This document shows positions 53,351 through 63,635 of a stretch of 64,000 nucleotides of DNA, piece by piece. The notes under the pieces were generated by a model. The model saw nothing but the letters and a program-made list of their open reading frames with translations, was not told the DNA's origin and did no database searches. The DNA comes from Lachnospiraceae bacterium. GTDB taxonomy: Bacteria > Bacillota > Clostridia > Lachnospirales > Lachnospiraceae. The stretch covers positions 124,001 to 188,000 of the forward strand of contig CAJTEE010000007.1 in assembly GCA_910575275.1 (NCBI GenBank), in the 5' to 3' direction. A program made the translations under genes and the position numbers. Positions within the stretch are counted from its first letter, which is position 1. Each line of letters opens with the position of its first letter.

Positions 53351-56300
53351 GACCGCCACCACCGAGACCATCTACCCCGGCGATAAGAACGGCCTGCCCT
53401 TTGATGTGGTCGTTGAACGGCTGCACATCGGGGAGCCGGAACACGCCCAGCCGGAACAGCCCAAACAGCCCGCCGCCCATAACTTCCGCATCACGGACGA
53501 CCATCTGGGCGAGGGCGGACCCAAAGCGAAGTTCCGGGCCAACATGGACGCCATCAACCTCCTGCATGAGCTGGAGTCTGACGGCAGGGACGCCACGCCG
53601 GAGGAGCAGGAGGTCCTTTCCCGCTATGTGGGCTGGGGCGGTCTGGCGGATGCCTTTGACGAGAAAAAGGATAGCTGGGCAGGCGAGTTCAGGGAACTGT
53701 ACGCCGCCCTCTCCCCGGAGGAATATGCCGCCGCCAGAGCGTCCACCCTGAACGCCCACTATACCAGTCCCACCGTGATCCGGGCGATCTATGACGCGGT
53801 GGAGCAGATGGGATTCCAGACGGGTAATATCCTTGAACCCAGCATGGGCGTGGGCAATTTCTTCGGACTGCTCCCGGAGTCCATGCAGGGCAGCCGCCTC
53901 TACGGTGTGGAGCTGGACTCCATCACCGGGCGCATCGCCCAGAAGCTGTACCCGGAGGCGGACATCAAGGTGGCCGGTTTCCAGACCACCGACAGGCGGG
54001 ACTTCTTCGACCTCTGTGTCGGGAATGTCCCCTTTGGTGACTATAAAGTGAACGACAAGCCCTACAACAGGCTGGGCTTCTCCATCCACAACTATTTCTT
54101 TGCCAAGGCCATCGACCAGGTGCGTCCGGGCGGCGTGGTGGCCCTTGTCACCAGCCGCTACACGATGGACGCCAAAAGCCCTGATGCCCGGAAGTATATC
54201 GCGCAGCGGGCGGAGTTGCTGGGGGCGGTGCGCCTGCCCAACAACGCATTCAAGGCCAATGCCGGGACGGAGGTAGTCTCGGACATCCTGTTCCTGCAAA
54301 AGCGGGACCGCCCCATCGACATCGAGCCGGACTGGGTACACCTGGGGCAGACCCCGGAGGGCCTTACCCTCAACAGCTATTTTGTAGATCATCCTGAGAT
54401 GGTGCTGGGCGAGCTGACCACCGAAAGCACACAGTACGGGCGGGAGGAATGTACCGTTGCCCCCACCCCCGGCGCCGACCTTGCGGAACAGCTCCGGGAG
54501 GCCGTTTCCCATATCCACGGCAGCTATCAGGCGGTGGAGCGGGACGAGGCAGACATCGCGGACGAGGCCGCCGAACGGGGCGCCATCCCCGCCGACCCGG
54601 ATGTAAAGAACTTCTCCTATGCCCTGGTGGACGGGGAGGTCTATTTCCGGGAGAACAGCGTCATGAAGCCCGTGGAGCTGAGCGACACGGCAAAGGGGCG
54701 CGTGGCCGGGATGATCGGCCTGCGGCAGCTCGTGAACGACCTGATCCAGTACCAGCTTGAGGACTACCCGGACGGGGACATCCAGGCGAAGCAGGCGGAG
54801 ATGAACGCCGCCTATGATGCCTTTTACGCAAAGTTCGGAACCATCAATTCCAGCGCCAACGCGAGGGTGTTTGACGAGGACTCCTCCTACTATCTGCTCT
54901 GCTCCCTGGAGAACATCGACGAGGACGGGCGGCTGGAGAGCAAGGCGGATATGTTCACCAAGAGGACCATCCGCCCGGAACGCCATATCACCAGTGTGGA
55001 CACGCCCAGCGAGGCGCTGGCGGTCTCCATCGGGGAGCGCGGCAGGGTCGATCTGCGGTTCATGTCCGAACTGCTGGGGACGCCCGGTGAGTACGGGCGC
55101 ATCACCGAGGAACTGCGGGGCGTGATCTTCCGCGACCCCCGTGAGGCTGTGGCGGACGACCCCATCCGGGGCTGGCATACCGCTGACGACTACCTCTCCG
55201 GCAATGTCCGGGACAAGCTGATGGTGGCGAAGATGGCGGCGGCCACCGACCCAGCCTACGCCGTCAATGTGGCGGCTCTGGAACAGGCGCAGCCCAAAGA
55301 CTTGGACGCCTCTGAGATTGATGTGCGCCTGGGGGCGACCTGGATCGACAAGGACTATATCCAGCAGTTCATGGAGGAGACCTTTGATACCCCGTGGCGG
55401 CTTCGGAACGCGGTACAGGTGAAGTATTCGCCCTCCACCGCCGAGTGGCAGGTTACGGGCAAGAACGCCACAGGGCGGCACGATGTCATGGCGTATATGA
55501 CCTACGGTACAGACCGGGCCAGCGCCTACCGCATTTTGGAGGACACCCTGAACCTCCGGGATGTCCGCATCTACGACACCATCGAGGACGCGGACGGCAA
55601 ACAGAAGCGGGTGCTGAACAAGAAGGAGACCACCCTCGCCCAGCAGAAGCAGCAGGCCATCAAGGACGCTTTCCGGGACTGGGTGTGGCGGGACCCCAGG
55701 CGGCGGGAGGATTTAGTCAGGACCTATAACGAGCTGTTCAACTCCACCCGCCCCCGTGAGTATGACGGGAGCCACATCGTCCTGGGCGGCATGAACCCGG
55801 ACATCACCCTGCGGGAACACCAGTGGGGGGCCATCGCCCATGTGCTTTACGGCGGGAACACCCTGCTTGCCCACGAAGTGGGCGCGGGCAAGACCTTTGA
55901 GATGGCGGCGTCCGCTATGGAGGCGAAGCGGCTGGGGCTGTGCCAGAAGTCCCTCTTTGTCGTGCCGAACCACCTGACCCTCCAGTGGGCCAGCGAGTTC
56001 CTGCGGCTCTACCCCAGCGCGAAGATACTGGTCGCCACGAAAAAAGACTTTGAGACGGCCAACCGCAAGAAGTTCTGCGCAAGGATAGCGACCGGCGACT
56101 ATGATGCCGTTATCATCGGCCACAGCCAATTCGAGAAGATACCCATATCCGCCGAGCGGCAGGAGCGCATCTTGCAGGAGCAGATCGACGAGATCACCGA
56201 CGCCATAGCGGAGATGAAGGCCATGCGGGGCGAGAGCTTCACCATCAAGCAGTTGGAAAAGACCCGGAAATCTTTAGAGGCCCGGATGGAGAAACTGCAA

Positions 56301-56666
56301 GCAACAGAGCGCAAGGACGATGTGATAACCTTTGAGCAGCTTGGTGTGGACCGGCTCTTTGTGGACGAGGCCCATGCGTTCAAAAATTTGTTCCTCTACA
56401 CGAAAATGCGGAATGTGGCGGGGCTTTCCACCTCCGAGGCGCAGAAGTCCTCGGATATGTTCATGAAGTGCCAGTATATGGATGAACTGACTGGCGGGAA
56501 GGGTACGGTCTTTGCCACGGGGACCCCGGTGTCGAACAGTATGACAGAGCTTTACACCATGATGCGCTACCTGCAGCATGGTACGCTCCGGCAGAAGGGG
56601 CTGACCCATTTCGACCAGTGGGCCTCCACCTTTGGCGAGACCACTACGGCCATTGAGCTGGCCCCG

Positions 56667-56678
56667 GAGGGATATACT
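56667..56678 (+). promoter_or_regulatory. Left end of IME-C: GA core and half promoter (-10)
   Basis: GA, then GGGA and the -10 hexamer TATACT (56673-56678). No -35 lies at the right distance in snf2; the partner is the TTGACA at the right end of the element. Confidence 0.7.
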
Positions 56679-56744
56679 TTTTCCAGACGGTAAAACTAAC
56701 TTCTCTAAACTGAAAATCTACATACAGAAACGGAGGTGTAAAAA

Positions 56745-58919
56745 ATGTCAAAAAAGGCAGGAAAAGCGAGGATTACAGCCCTTTACGAGCGCCTTTCAAG
56801 AGATGATGACCTGGTTGGGGAGTCAAATTCAATCACCAATCAAAAGAAATATCTGGAGGATTACGCCCGTAAAAATGGCTTCACCGCCATTCGCCATTTT
56901 ACGGATGACGGTTATTCTGGAGTTAATTTCAACCGTCCTGGCTTCATGGAAATGATAGCCGAAGCGGAGGCCGGGAACATCGGCACGATTATCGTAAAAG
57001 ACATGAGCAGGTTTGGAAGAAATTACCTGCAAGTAGGATTTTATACGGAAATCCTGCTCCCTCAGAAAGATGTGCGCTTTATTGCCATAAACAACGGCAT
57101 TGACAGTAATAGCACCTCTGAGAACGATTTTGCCCCGTTTTTGAATATAATGAACGAATATTATGCCAAAGACACGAGTAATAAGATTCGGGCGGTATTC
57201 GATTCACGCATGAAAGACGGGAAGCGTTGTTCGGGCAGTATTCCCTATGGCTATAACCGGGTGGAGGGCGATAAGCAGACGCTTGTCGTTGACCCGGTCG
57301 CCGCCGAGGTGGTGCGGCATATCTTCCAGCTTGCCAACGAGGGCAAAAGCTCACGGACAATCGCCGCCATACTGACCGAGGAAAAGGTCTTAATCCCTGC
57401 CGCCCACGCAAAGGAAAACCATCCAGAACAGTACCATGGGCAGAAATACACGGACAAATATCTCTGGTCGCTGTCAGCGGTTCAGAAGATTTTGAAGCGG
57501 CAGGAATACCTTGGACACACCGTCCTGCACAGGTCTGTTGTCACGAACTTCAAGCTGCACAAGCGCAGGGAAACCGATGAAGCGGAACAGTATGTGTTTC
57601 CCAATACGCATGAGGCCATCATTTCGCAAGAGCTGTGGGACAGCGTTCACCGCAGAATAAAGCGGGTAGAGCGGGCCTCCCCCTGGGGCAGTCAATATAA
57701 CCGTCTGAGCGGCTACCTTTATTGCGCCGATTGCGGCAGACGTATGACCTTGCAGACCCATCACAGTAAGAAAGACGGCTCCATTCAGCACTCTTTCCGC
57801 TGCGGCGGGTACGCCAGCCAGATCAACACCTGTACGGCCCACTCCATCAGCGCCAACAATGTGGAAGCCCTGCTCCTGTCTGCGGTCAAACGGCTTTCAC
57901 GGTTTGTCCTGCAAGACGAGGAAGCGTTTGCGGCGGAACTTCAATCCCTGTGGGCCGACAAGCAGGAAGCGAAGCCCCAGCAAAGCAAGCAGGAATTGAA
58001 GCGATTGCAGACCCGATATGACGAGCTTTCCAGACTTGTGCGGGGGTTGTATGAAAATCTCATGTCCGGCCTGCTCCCCGAAAGGCAGTACAAGCAGCTT
58101 TCGGCGCAGTATGACAGCGAACAGGCAGACCTTGAAGCCAGGATGGACAAGCTGAAAGCCGCCGTTGCGGAAGAAAAGACAAAGCCCCTTGATATTGAGC
58201 ATTTCATTTCCCTGATACGGAAATATAAAGACCCCGCCGAAGTGACCGATATGATGTTCTCCGAACTCGTTGACAAGATCGTTGTCTATGAAACGGCGGG
58301 GACGGGAAAGGCCCGGACGCAAAAGGTCGATATTTACTTCAACTATGTCGGGAAAGTCGATATTGCCTACACCGAACAGGAGTTAGAGGAAATCAGGGCG
58401 CAGGAGGAACAGGCTGAAAAGGAACGGTTAGCCCGCCAGCGGGCCAGGGAAAAGGCATATCGGGAGAAGCGCAAGGCGGCGAAGATTGCGGCGAACGGCG
58501 GCGTGTCTGTCCCCCCGAAGGTCTGCCCCCATTGCGGCAGGGAGTTTACCCCGGCAAGCAACCGGCAGATATTCTGCTCTGACGAGTGCTGTTATCAGGC
58601 AAGGCAGGATAAGAAAAAGGCAGAACGGGAAGCGGAGCGTGGAGAGCATTATTACCGCCAGCGCAAATGTGCTGTGTGCGGCAAGCTGTTCTGGCCTACG
58701 CACAGCCAGCAGACACTTTGCTCCGATAAGTGCCGCAAAGAGAAGCACAATCAAGTTACCTTGAAAGCCTATCACGACAAAAAAGCAAAGGAGAACGCAC
58801 AATGGAACACTTCATCAAAGACGAAAGAACAGGTATCAGCTACGAGCTTATCGGAGACTATTATTTCCCCTGCCTTGCTCCCCCAGCCAGCCCGAACATC
58901 GGCAAGTACGGCAGAATGA
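56745..58919 (+). CDS. Large serine recombinase of IME-C with C-terminal zinc fingers
   Basis: 724 residues. The catalytic domain has [16 protein letters not shown] and VKDMSRFGRNYLQVG; the recombinase domain and zinc ribbon (YCADCGRRMTLQ, CGGYASQINTC) and a coiled coil follow, with FSELVDKIVVYETAG. About 120 further residues carry two extra zinc-finger-like units, CPHCGREF...FCSDEC and CAVCGKLF...LCSDKC, unusual for this family. GGAGG precedes the start. The last 118 bases overlap tnpV. Confidence 0.94.
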   Translation: MSKKAGKARITALYERLSRDDDLVGESNSITNQKKYLEDYARKNGFTAIRHFTDDGYSGVNFNRPGFMEMIAEAEAGNIGTIIVKDMSRFGRNYLQVGFYTEILLPQKDVRFIAINNGIDSNSTSENDFAPFLNIMNEYYAKDTSNKIRAVFDSRMKDGKRCSGSIPYGYNRVEGDKQTLVVDPVAAEVVRHIFQLANEGKSSRTIAAILTEEKVLIPAAHAKENHPEQYHGQKYTDKYLWSLSAVQKILKRQEYLGHTVLHRSVVTNFKLHKRRETDEAEQYVFPNTHEAIISQELWDSVHRRIKRVERASPWGSQYNRLSGYLYCADCGRRMTLQTHHSKKDGSIQHSFRCGGYASQINTCTAHSISANNVEALLLSAVKRLSRFVLQDEEAFAAELQSLWADKQEAKPQQSKQELKRLQTRYDELSRLVRGLYENLMSGLLPERQYKQLSAQYDSEQADLEARMDKLKAAVAEEKTKPLDIEHFISLIRKYKDPAEVTDMMFSELVDKIVVYETAGTGKARTQKVDIYFNYVGKVDIAYTEQELEEIRAQEEQAEKERLARQRAREKAYREKRKAAKIAANGGVSVPPKVCPHCGREFTPASNRQIFCSDECCYQARQDKKKAEREAERGEHYYRQRKCAVCGKLFWPTHSQQTLCSDKCRKEKHNQVTLKAYHDKKAKENAQWNTSSKTKEQVSATSLSETIISPALLPQPARTSASTAE

Positions 58920-59173
58920 GGTGGAGGTATCTGAAAGAGCACAGACGGGCAATTTATTCTCAGCTTGTATTGTCCGATAAGCTGGCAGGGCACCTTGAAG
59001 AAATCGACCAGTCCGCAAACGAGATGATGGAACGGCTCATAAAGGACATGGCAGAGCGTCAGGGCGTGACGGAGCGGCTGAAAGCCGAAAATCAACTGCG
59101 CTGGGTGGGAATGATGAATAATATCCGCTCTGCCGCCGAGGAAATGGTCTTGAACGATTTGATTTACGCATAA
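58802..59173 (+). CDS. tnpV: TnpV-family transposon protein
   Basis: 123 residues with the TnpV pattern: ISYELIGDYYFPCLAPP, GKYGRMRWRYLKEHRRAIYS and the ending LRWVGMMNNIRSAAEEMVLN. Its start (after AAAGGAG) lies within the recombinase gene. It is the closest in layout to the copy nested in snf2 (both share GKYGRMR). A terminator follows directly. Confidence 0.88.
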   Translation: MEHFIKDERTGISYELIGDYYFPCLAPPASPNIGKYGRMRWRYLKEHRRAIYSQLVLSDKLAGHLEEIDQSANEMMERLIKDMAERQGVTERLKAENQLRWVGMMNNIRSAAEEMVLNDLIYA

Positions 59174-59176
59174 GGC

Positions 59177-59215
59177 AAAAGGAAGCTGTCATTGAGAGGT
59201 GGCAGCTTCCTTTTT
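59177..59215 (+). terminator. Intrinsic terminator after tnpV
   Basis: AAGGAAGCTG pairs with CAGCTTCCTT around a 14-base loop, followed by T-rich sequence. On the minus strand its A-rich side could also end the cargo operon. Confidence 0.8.
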
Positions 59216-59301
59216 CGGGAAGTAATCAAGAAGTCATTAAGTCCCTTGTGTAGTGGAAGGAATTAAAATCAATAACACCTCGACAAATGGGAAGTTTTCT
59301 C

Positions 59302-60252
59302 TTATTGAGTTCGGCACACTTCGTCCCGATAGAAACGGTCACCCTTGGACACCGTAATCAGCTCCCCCCGGTTTTCCATAGCCTGGATACGCTTGGCAAT
59401 CCACCAGTCGCCGATACCCAGTTGGTGTCGCCCAATCACCTCACCAATAAGCTGAGCCACCCGAAAGGTTCCATCAGGGATATGAGCACGAATAAATGGG
59501 TCGTAGAAGTCCTCCCCAACACTGTGCAGACGCCCATTGACAACAGCACGCAAGGGCGCATTTTCCTCTCGAAGCTGTGACCACTCCATAGCGATAGCTC
59601 TGCGAACATTTTGGGGGATTTCCCGCTCCAAAGGCAGATACGCCGCCCAGTCTCCCGGAGAAAGTTCTCCCCAGTTCAAACAGGATTGCACTGTGCCATC
59701 TTCCCATGGCATCCACCGGGGCATTTCTAAAGCGGTCACAGGGCAGTTACAGTCCCGTAGTTGCCAAAGCACATCATAAAACCCACACAGGGAGTAAGGT
59801 GCGTTGCTGTACCAGATTCGCACAGCCTCGCCGTGTTTTCCACCCTCCAAAAGCCGCTCTCTGTCCCGCTGGCGTTGTTCCCAAAGCATATCTCGCTGGG
59901 CATAATCGTCCGGGTCGCAATCTGGGAGTGGGAAATCGCCCCCCAACCAAGCGGTAAGCAAATCAAACCGGGCCTTCTCCACATCAGGGCCGCTTATGGG
60001 GCCGATGTCCAATCCAACAGACGGGCATAACACATCCCCAGGGTCGCCGCCCACGGGCCGCGCCCGGCGGTTTTCTGCCTCCCATTGGGCCTTGAGCTGG
60101 GCCATAGCCTGATCCTTCTCCTCCTGAGTAGGTTCTCGCTCTCCGTCACCGAAAATAAATCCGATTGGCCCATCATCCCAACTGGACGGCCCCCAATGTG
60201 TGGCCAGCTTCAATGACCCACACTCACTGTCGGAAAAAACTATTTGTAGCAT
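59302..60252 (-). CDS. DUF1835/DUF3658 protein (IME-C cargo)
   Basis: 316 residues. The N-terminus (MLQIVFSDSECGSLKLA) matches the DUF1835 start, and the C-terminal ~90 residues match DUF3658 (FYDPFIRAHIPDG, AQLIGEVIGRHQLGIGDWWI, RIQAMENRGEL). Functions of both domains are unknown. It is downstream of the hypothetical gene at 60280 under one promoter. The pair is transcribed against the rest of the element, as usual for cargo. Confidence 0.78.
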   Translation of the reverse strand: MLQIVFSDSECGSLKLATHWGPSSWDDGPIGFIFGDGEREPTQEEKDQAMAQLKAQWEAENRRARPVGGDPGDVLCPSVGLDIGPISGPDVEKARFDLLTAWLGGDFPLPDCDPDDYAQRDMLWEQRQRDRERLLEGGKHGEAVRIWYSNAPYSLCGFYDVLWQLRDCNCPVTALEMPRWMPWEDGTVQSCLNWGELSPGDWAAYLPLEREIPQNVRRAIAMEWSQLREENAPLRAVVNGRLHSVGEDFYDPFIRAHIPDGTFRVAQLIGEVIGRHQLGIGDWWIAKRIQAMENRGELITVSKGDRFYRDEVCRTQ

Positions 60253-60279
60253 GGTAAATACTCCGTTTCAAATTGCCAT

Positions 60280-60861
60280 TTAGTTTTTCTCAACCTTAAA
60301 TTCTACAGTTCTAAACTCGAAGCCGCTTTCTTCTGGCTCTGTTCCGTCTGGCCGTTCAAGTCCTAAAGTATCATAATACTCATTTGTAAATGGAATTTGT
60401 TCATAGGGGAAATCGCTTTGCAAATCCTTGATATATTCAAACGGGGTATCTATCGGTGCTATACCTGTCCCTTTGCGAATTGTACTCAAGGCACCTTCCA
60501 CTTCGGGCCGAACTCTCCATTCCTGTTCTTCTGGACTATTAACAAAATTCTCAAACCTTTTTTTATCCCACCAAATAATCTGTTGCAAAATATTTGTATT
60601 ACCAGTGGCGAGTATCAGCCCCAAGAAATCGCAGAAATTACGGGCAATTGGATAGACATTGTAATCGCAGCAGGTTTCCGGGTTGACGCAGAACACCATA
60701 TCTCCAAAGCTCTTAATAAAGCAGTAGTGTATGCCATTATCCCAGCCAATGATTTCCGCTCCAATAGGAGTGCAAAAATACGGTGTTTGCGTTCCCGCTT
60801 CTAAGCCAATCCAGCTACCATCTATCTTCAAGTTTTTATATTTTTCATAAAGCAGGTTCAT
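60280..60861 (-). CDS. Hypothetical cargo protein of IME-C
   Basis: 193 residues, soluble, rich in aromatic residues and Cys (PETCCDYNVYPIARNFCDFL, WWDKKRFENFVNSPEEQEW). It was not matched to a named family; the alternating short strands and acidic C-terminus loosely recall SMI1/KNR4-type immunity proteins, but this is weak. It is first in the two-gene cargo operon, 28 bases before the DUF1835 gene, under a good promoter. Confidence 0.6.
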   Translation of the reverse strand: MNLLYEKYKNLKIDGSWIGLEAGTQTPYFCTPIGAEIIGWDNGIHYCFIKSFGDMVFCVNPETCCDYNVYPIARNFCDFLGLILATGNTNILQQIIWWDKKRFENFVNSPEEQEWRVRPEVEGALSTIRKGTGIAPIDTPFEYIKDLQSDFPYEQIPFTNEYYDTLGLERPDGTEPEESGFEFRTVEFKVEKN

Positions 60862-60907
60862 TTAGGTACCCCCGTAAATTTAGCGTTTGTCGAATCACTA
60901 TGGATAT

Positions 60908-60936
60908 AGTATACCACCAACCCAAGCGACATTCAA
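60908..60936 (-). promoter_or_regulatory. Promoter of the IME-C cargo pair
   Basis: On the minus strand -35 TTGAAT (60936-60931), a 17-base spacer and -10 TATACT (60913-60908), about 47 bases before the start of the hypothetical cargo gene. Confidence 0.7.
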
Positions 60937-60964
60937 CCCCCATCAAAGCACACATCTGAGCCGG

Positions 60965-60996
60965 AGAAAAGCACCGTAGCGATACGGTGCTTTTCT
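60965..60996. terminator. Perfect 14-bp hairpin, likely terminator
   Basis: AGAAAAGCACCGTA and its exact complement flank GCGA. It lies between the divergent cargo promoter and the ATPase gene and probably insulates the two transcription units. Confidence 0.75.
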
Positions 60997-61037
60997 GTTG
61001 CCCAGGGCAGCAAAATCAACTGAAAGGAGGTCGCACA

Positions 61038-62099
61038 ATGACCCCAAACGGAAGCAACGACACGGTTACTTTGGAGATTATCAGGGCGAGCGAGGTCACG
61101 CCCAGGGAGGTGAAATGGCTGTGGTATCCCTATATCCCATTCGGGAAGATAACCCTGCTCCAAGGCGATCCGGGCGATGGCAAGAGCAAATTCATGCTTG
61201 CGCTGTCTGCCCTGCTGACCGATGGGAAGCCCCTGCCTTTCCAAGAGGTAGAGGAAGCAAGCGAACCCATGACGGTGATTTACCAGACCACGGAGGATGA
61301 TGCAGACGATACGGTTGTGCCGAGGTTTATCGCTTCCGGCGGCAATCGTGATAATCTTATCTTCATCAAGGAGAATGAAAAGCACCTGACCTTTGGAGAT
61401 GACCGGCTGCGACAGGCAATCGAACGGTACAATGTCAGGCTGCTCATTCTTGACCCGTTGAGTTCGTATATCGGGGAAGATTGCTCCATGAACGACGCCA
61501 ACAAAACGAGGACGGAGCTGAACCACCTTATCAAAATCGGGCAGGAAACGGGCTGTGCAATCGTTGTTGTGGCGCACATGAACAAGAACAGGGATACCTC
61601 CCCGCTGTACCGAACCAACGGCTCAATCGACATTGCCGCCGCCGCAAGAAGTATTCTGGCGGTGGCGAGGACGCAGAACAAGGAGAACCTTTCGGAGCGG
61701 TATATGGTGCAGGTGAAGTCCAATCTCGCCCCGACCGGCAACGCCATTGTCTTTGAAGTGACCGACAAGGGCGTAAACTTCCAGGACGAAATTGAACTGA
61801 CAGCGGACGAAGCCTTTTCCCTTTTTGCCCCAAAGCTGGGCAGGCCGAGCGAAAAGGTAGACGGCGCTGTTGCGTTTCTGAAAGAGCTTCTTTCAGACGG
61901 CAGGCCGCAGCTTGCTGCCGAGTGCGAAGTAAAACTTGAAGCCGCAGGCTTCAAGAAATCGACCATCAAAAAGGCCAAGAAGAAAGCCGGCGTTCACTCG
62001 GTGAAGGAGGGCTTTCTTTGGTACTGGGCTTTGACGATGGGCGAAAAACCGAAAGAGGAACGGCAGGCAGTCACGGCGGATGACGGCCTGCCGTTTTGA
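61038..62099 (+). CDS. RepA-like AAA ATPase/helicase of IME-C
   Basis: 353 residues. It opens with VTLEIIRASEVTPREVKWLW and YPYIPFGKITLLQ, then Walker A GDPGDGKSKF, Walker B VRLLILDPLSSYIG and the sensor region CAIVVVAHMNKN. It is a RepA/KaiC-type hexameric helicase for replication of the excised circle. It equals the C-terminal half of the IME-B primase-helicase; no primase gene is seen in IME-C. Start 61038 follows AAAGGAGG. Confidence 0.87.
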   Translation: MTPNGSNDTVTLEIIRASEVTPREVKWLWYPYIPFGKITLLQGDPGDGKSKFMLALSALLTDGKPLPFQEVEEASEPMTVIYQTTEDDADDTVVPRFIASGGNRDNLIFIKENEKHLTFGDDRLRQAIERYNVRLLILDPLSSYIGEDCSMNDANKTRTELNHLIKIGQETGCAIVVVAHMNKNRDTSPLYRTNGSIDIAAAARSILAVARTQNKENLSERYMVQVKSNLAPTGNAIVFEVTDKGVNFQDEIELTADEAFSLFAPKLGRPSEKVDGAVAFLKELLSDGRPQLAAECEVKLEAAGFKKSTIKKAKKKAGVHSVKEGFLWYWALTMGEKPKEERQAVTADDGLPF

Positions 62100-62173
62100 A
62101 TTGAGGTTTTAAGGGAGGTCAAGGGGGGAAAGCCCTTGCCCACGACATCTTTGCGGCGAAGCCGAAAGTGTCA

Positions 62174-62209
62174 TAGTGGGTTACACACATTCGCAGAATG
62201 TTGTGTAAC
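62174..62209 (+). other. Candidate oriT of IME-C (MOBV type)
   Basis: TAGTGGG-TTA (62174-62183) resembles the pMV158 nick sequence TAGTGTG-TTA with one base different. It runs into a hairpin, GTTACACACATTC with GAATGTTGTGTAAC (one bulge), at 62180-62209. The MOBV relaxase gene begins 37 bases later. Confidence 0.6.
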
Positions 62210-62245
62210 GGCGCTCCCCCGCCACCTCTCGGAAAGGAGGAACCG

Positions 62246-63520
62246 ATGGCAAAAGAACCAAGGCCCGATATGAGCTGCGCCCGTGTGAAGCAGTACAAGT
62301 CCTCCGACATTGGGGCGGCTGAACGGCACAATGAGAGGAAGAACGAAAGCTACGACAACATCAATGTCGTGCCGGAGCGGATACCCCTCAATGTCCATTT
62401 CTGTGACCCCGGCGGGAAGTCCTATATGGAAATTCTGCGGGAGATGGAAGCGGATGGGGCAATCAGCCTGCGGGGGCTTCGGCAGGACGCTACCCTTTTT
62501 GACGAGATTATCATTGATGTGAACACGATGTACTTTGAGCGGAACGGCGGCTATGACTACGCCAGGGAGTTCTACGCCGAGGCGGTGCGCTTTCTGGAAG
62601 ATAAGTTCGGAAGCGAGAATGTCATCTCCGCCGTCATGCACGCCGATGAAATCAACCGGGCGGCAAGTGACGAGTTGGGAAAGGATGTGTACCACTACCA
62701 TCTTCACGCCGTTGTCCTGCCTGTGGTTGAGAAAGAAATCCTGTGGAGCAAGCGGTGTAAAGACCCCGCCCTGCGTGGGACGGTGAAAGAGGTTATCCAT
62801 CAGATCAGCCACTCCAAGAAATGGGCTTCCGATATTCCCCTCACCGATGAACACGGCAGGGCAATCCTGCGGAAGAACGGCAAGCCGAAGTACCGGGCGT
62901 CATACAGCGTCCTGCAAGATGAATTGTTTGAGCATATGCGGGAGCATGGCTTTACCGACTTCCAGCGTGGCGAGCGTGGCAGCACTTCCGAAAATCTGAG
63001 TTCGCTCCAATATCAGATTAAACAGGATACCAAACGGCTCTCCAAGCTCCAAGAGAAGGTTGCAAGGGAGCAGACCAAATACCAGGCGGCCCACGAGGTC
63101 AGCATGACCCTCAGCGACATTGACAGCATGGGTCAAAAGACCATCACGGGAAAGGTCGCTATCAGCAAAGAGGACTACTCCCAGCTTACCTCGCTGGCAA
63201 AGGAGGGCATTACCAGCCGGAACGAGATTCACAATCTGAAAGAGAACGCCCGCTATTACCGCCAGCAGTATTCCAGGGCTTCATCGGCGTTGCAGAAAGC
63301 GCAGGAACGGTATGACGCTCTGAAAGAGAAATGCCAGCCGTTTCTGGACGCTATGGAGCATTTTCCCGATGTTGTGCGGGTGTTTGTCAGCAAGGTCAGG
63401 GAGTTGTTCAGCGTCAAGGAAGCGCAGGAGCGGAGAGAAAAGGAGGAAGCGGAGCGCAGGCGGCAGGCCGAGCGTGAAGCGAGAAAACAGAAGAACAGGA
63501 GCAAGGGTTGGGAGAGATAG
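62246..63520 (+). CDS. mobV: MobV (Mob/Pre-type) relaxase
   Basis: 424 residues. The relaxase domain begins MSCARVKQYKSSDIGAAERH with the RNE-like NERKNESYDN, and the metal site is VMHADEIN...YHYHLHAVVLPV, the MOBV arrangement (HxDE then HxH). The C-terminal ~200 residues are coiled coil. It nicks at the site just upstream and mobilises IME-C through another element's channel. Start 62246 follows GGAAAGGAGG. Confidence 0.92.
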   Translation: MAKEPRPDMSCARVKQYKSSDIGAAERHNERKNESYDNINVVPERIPLNVHFCDPGGKSYMEILREMEADGAISLRGLRQDATLFDEIIIDVNTMYFERNGGYDYAREFYAEAVRFLEDKFGSENVISAVMHADEINRAASDELGKDVYHYHLHAVVLPVVEKEILWSKRCKDPALRGTVKEVIHQISHSKKWASDIPLTDEHGRAILRKNGKPKYRASYSVLQDELFEHMREHGFTDFQRGERGSTSENLSSLQYQIKQDTKRLSKLQEKVAREQTKYQAAHEVSMTLSDIDSMGQKTITGKVAISKEDYSQLTSLAKEGITSRNEIHNLKENARYYRQQYSRASSALQKAQERYDALKEKCQPFLDAMEHFPDVVRVFVSKVRELFSVKEAQERREKEEAERRRQAEREARKQKNRSKGWER

Positions 63521-63635
63521 CCGCTTCGACTACACTCCCGACTTTTTGACTTCTTCACCTGTTCTAAACTGAACGCCCAGGCGTCGAAACCGGGCTTTCG
63601 CTGTCGGAAGCCCACGATTTTTGGAAAGGAGCACT

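Larger units (their letters stand above)
50097..56668 (+). pseudogene. snf2 5' part: methylase-helicase polyvalent protein interrupted by IME-C
   Basis: Encodes ~2190 residues. In order: an N-terminal LPD/ArdC-like region (YKYPYNEQLMIYKQRPDATA), a low-complexity stretch overlying a nested tnpV, DUF3849-type segment (IPYRNACGHSDRENAVMEGS), a repeat linker, an N6-adenine methylase (motif I LEPSMGVGNF, motif IV NVPFGDY), and an SNF2 helicase (Walker A GAGKT, VDEAHAFKN). It probably modifies and remodels ICE DNA during establishment. The native frame breaks at the GA of 56667-56668 and resumes at 63829; excision would restore it. Confidence 0.9.

Noticed and set aside
53331..55481. 716-codon reverse-strand open frame opposite the methylase part of snf2
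   Set aside because: It is a by-product of high GC at third positions of snf2; it has no recognisable domain and no start signal.
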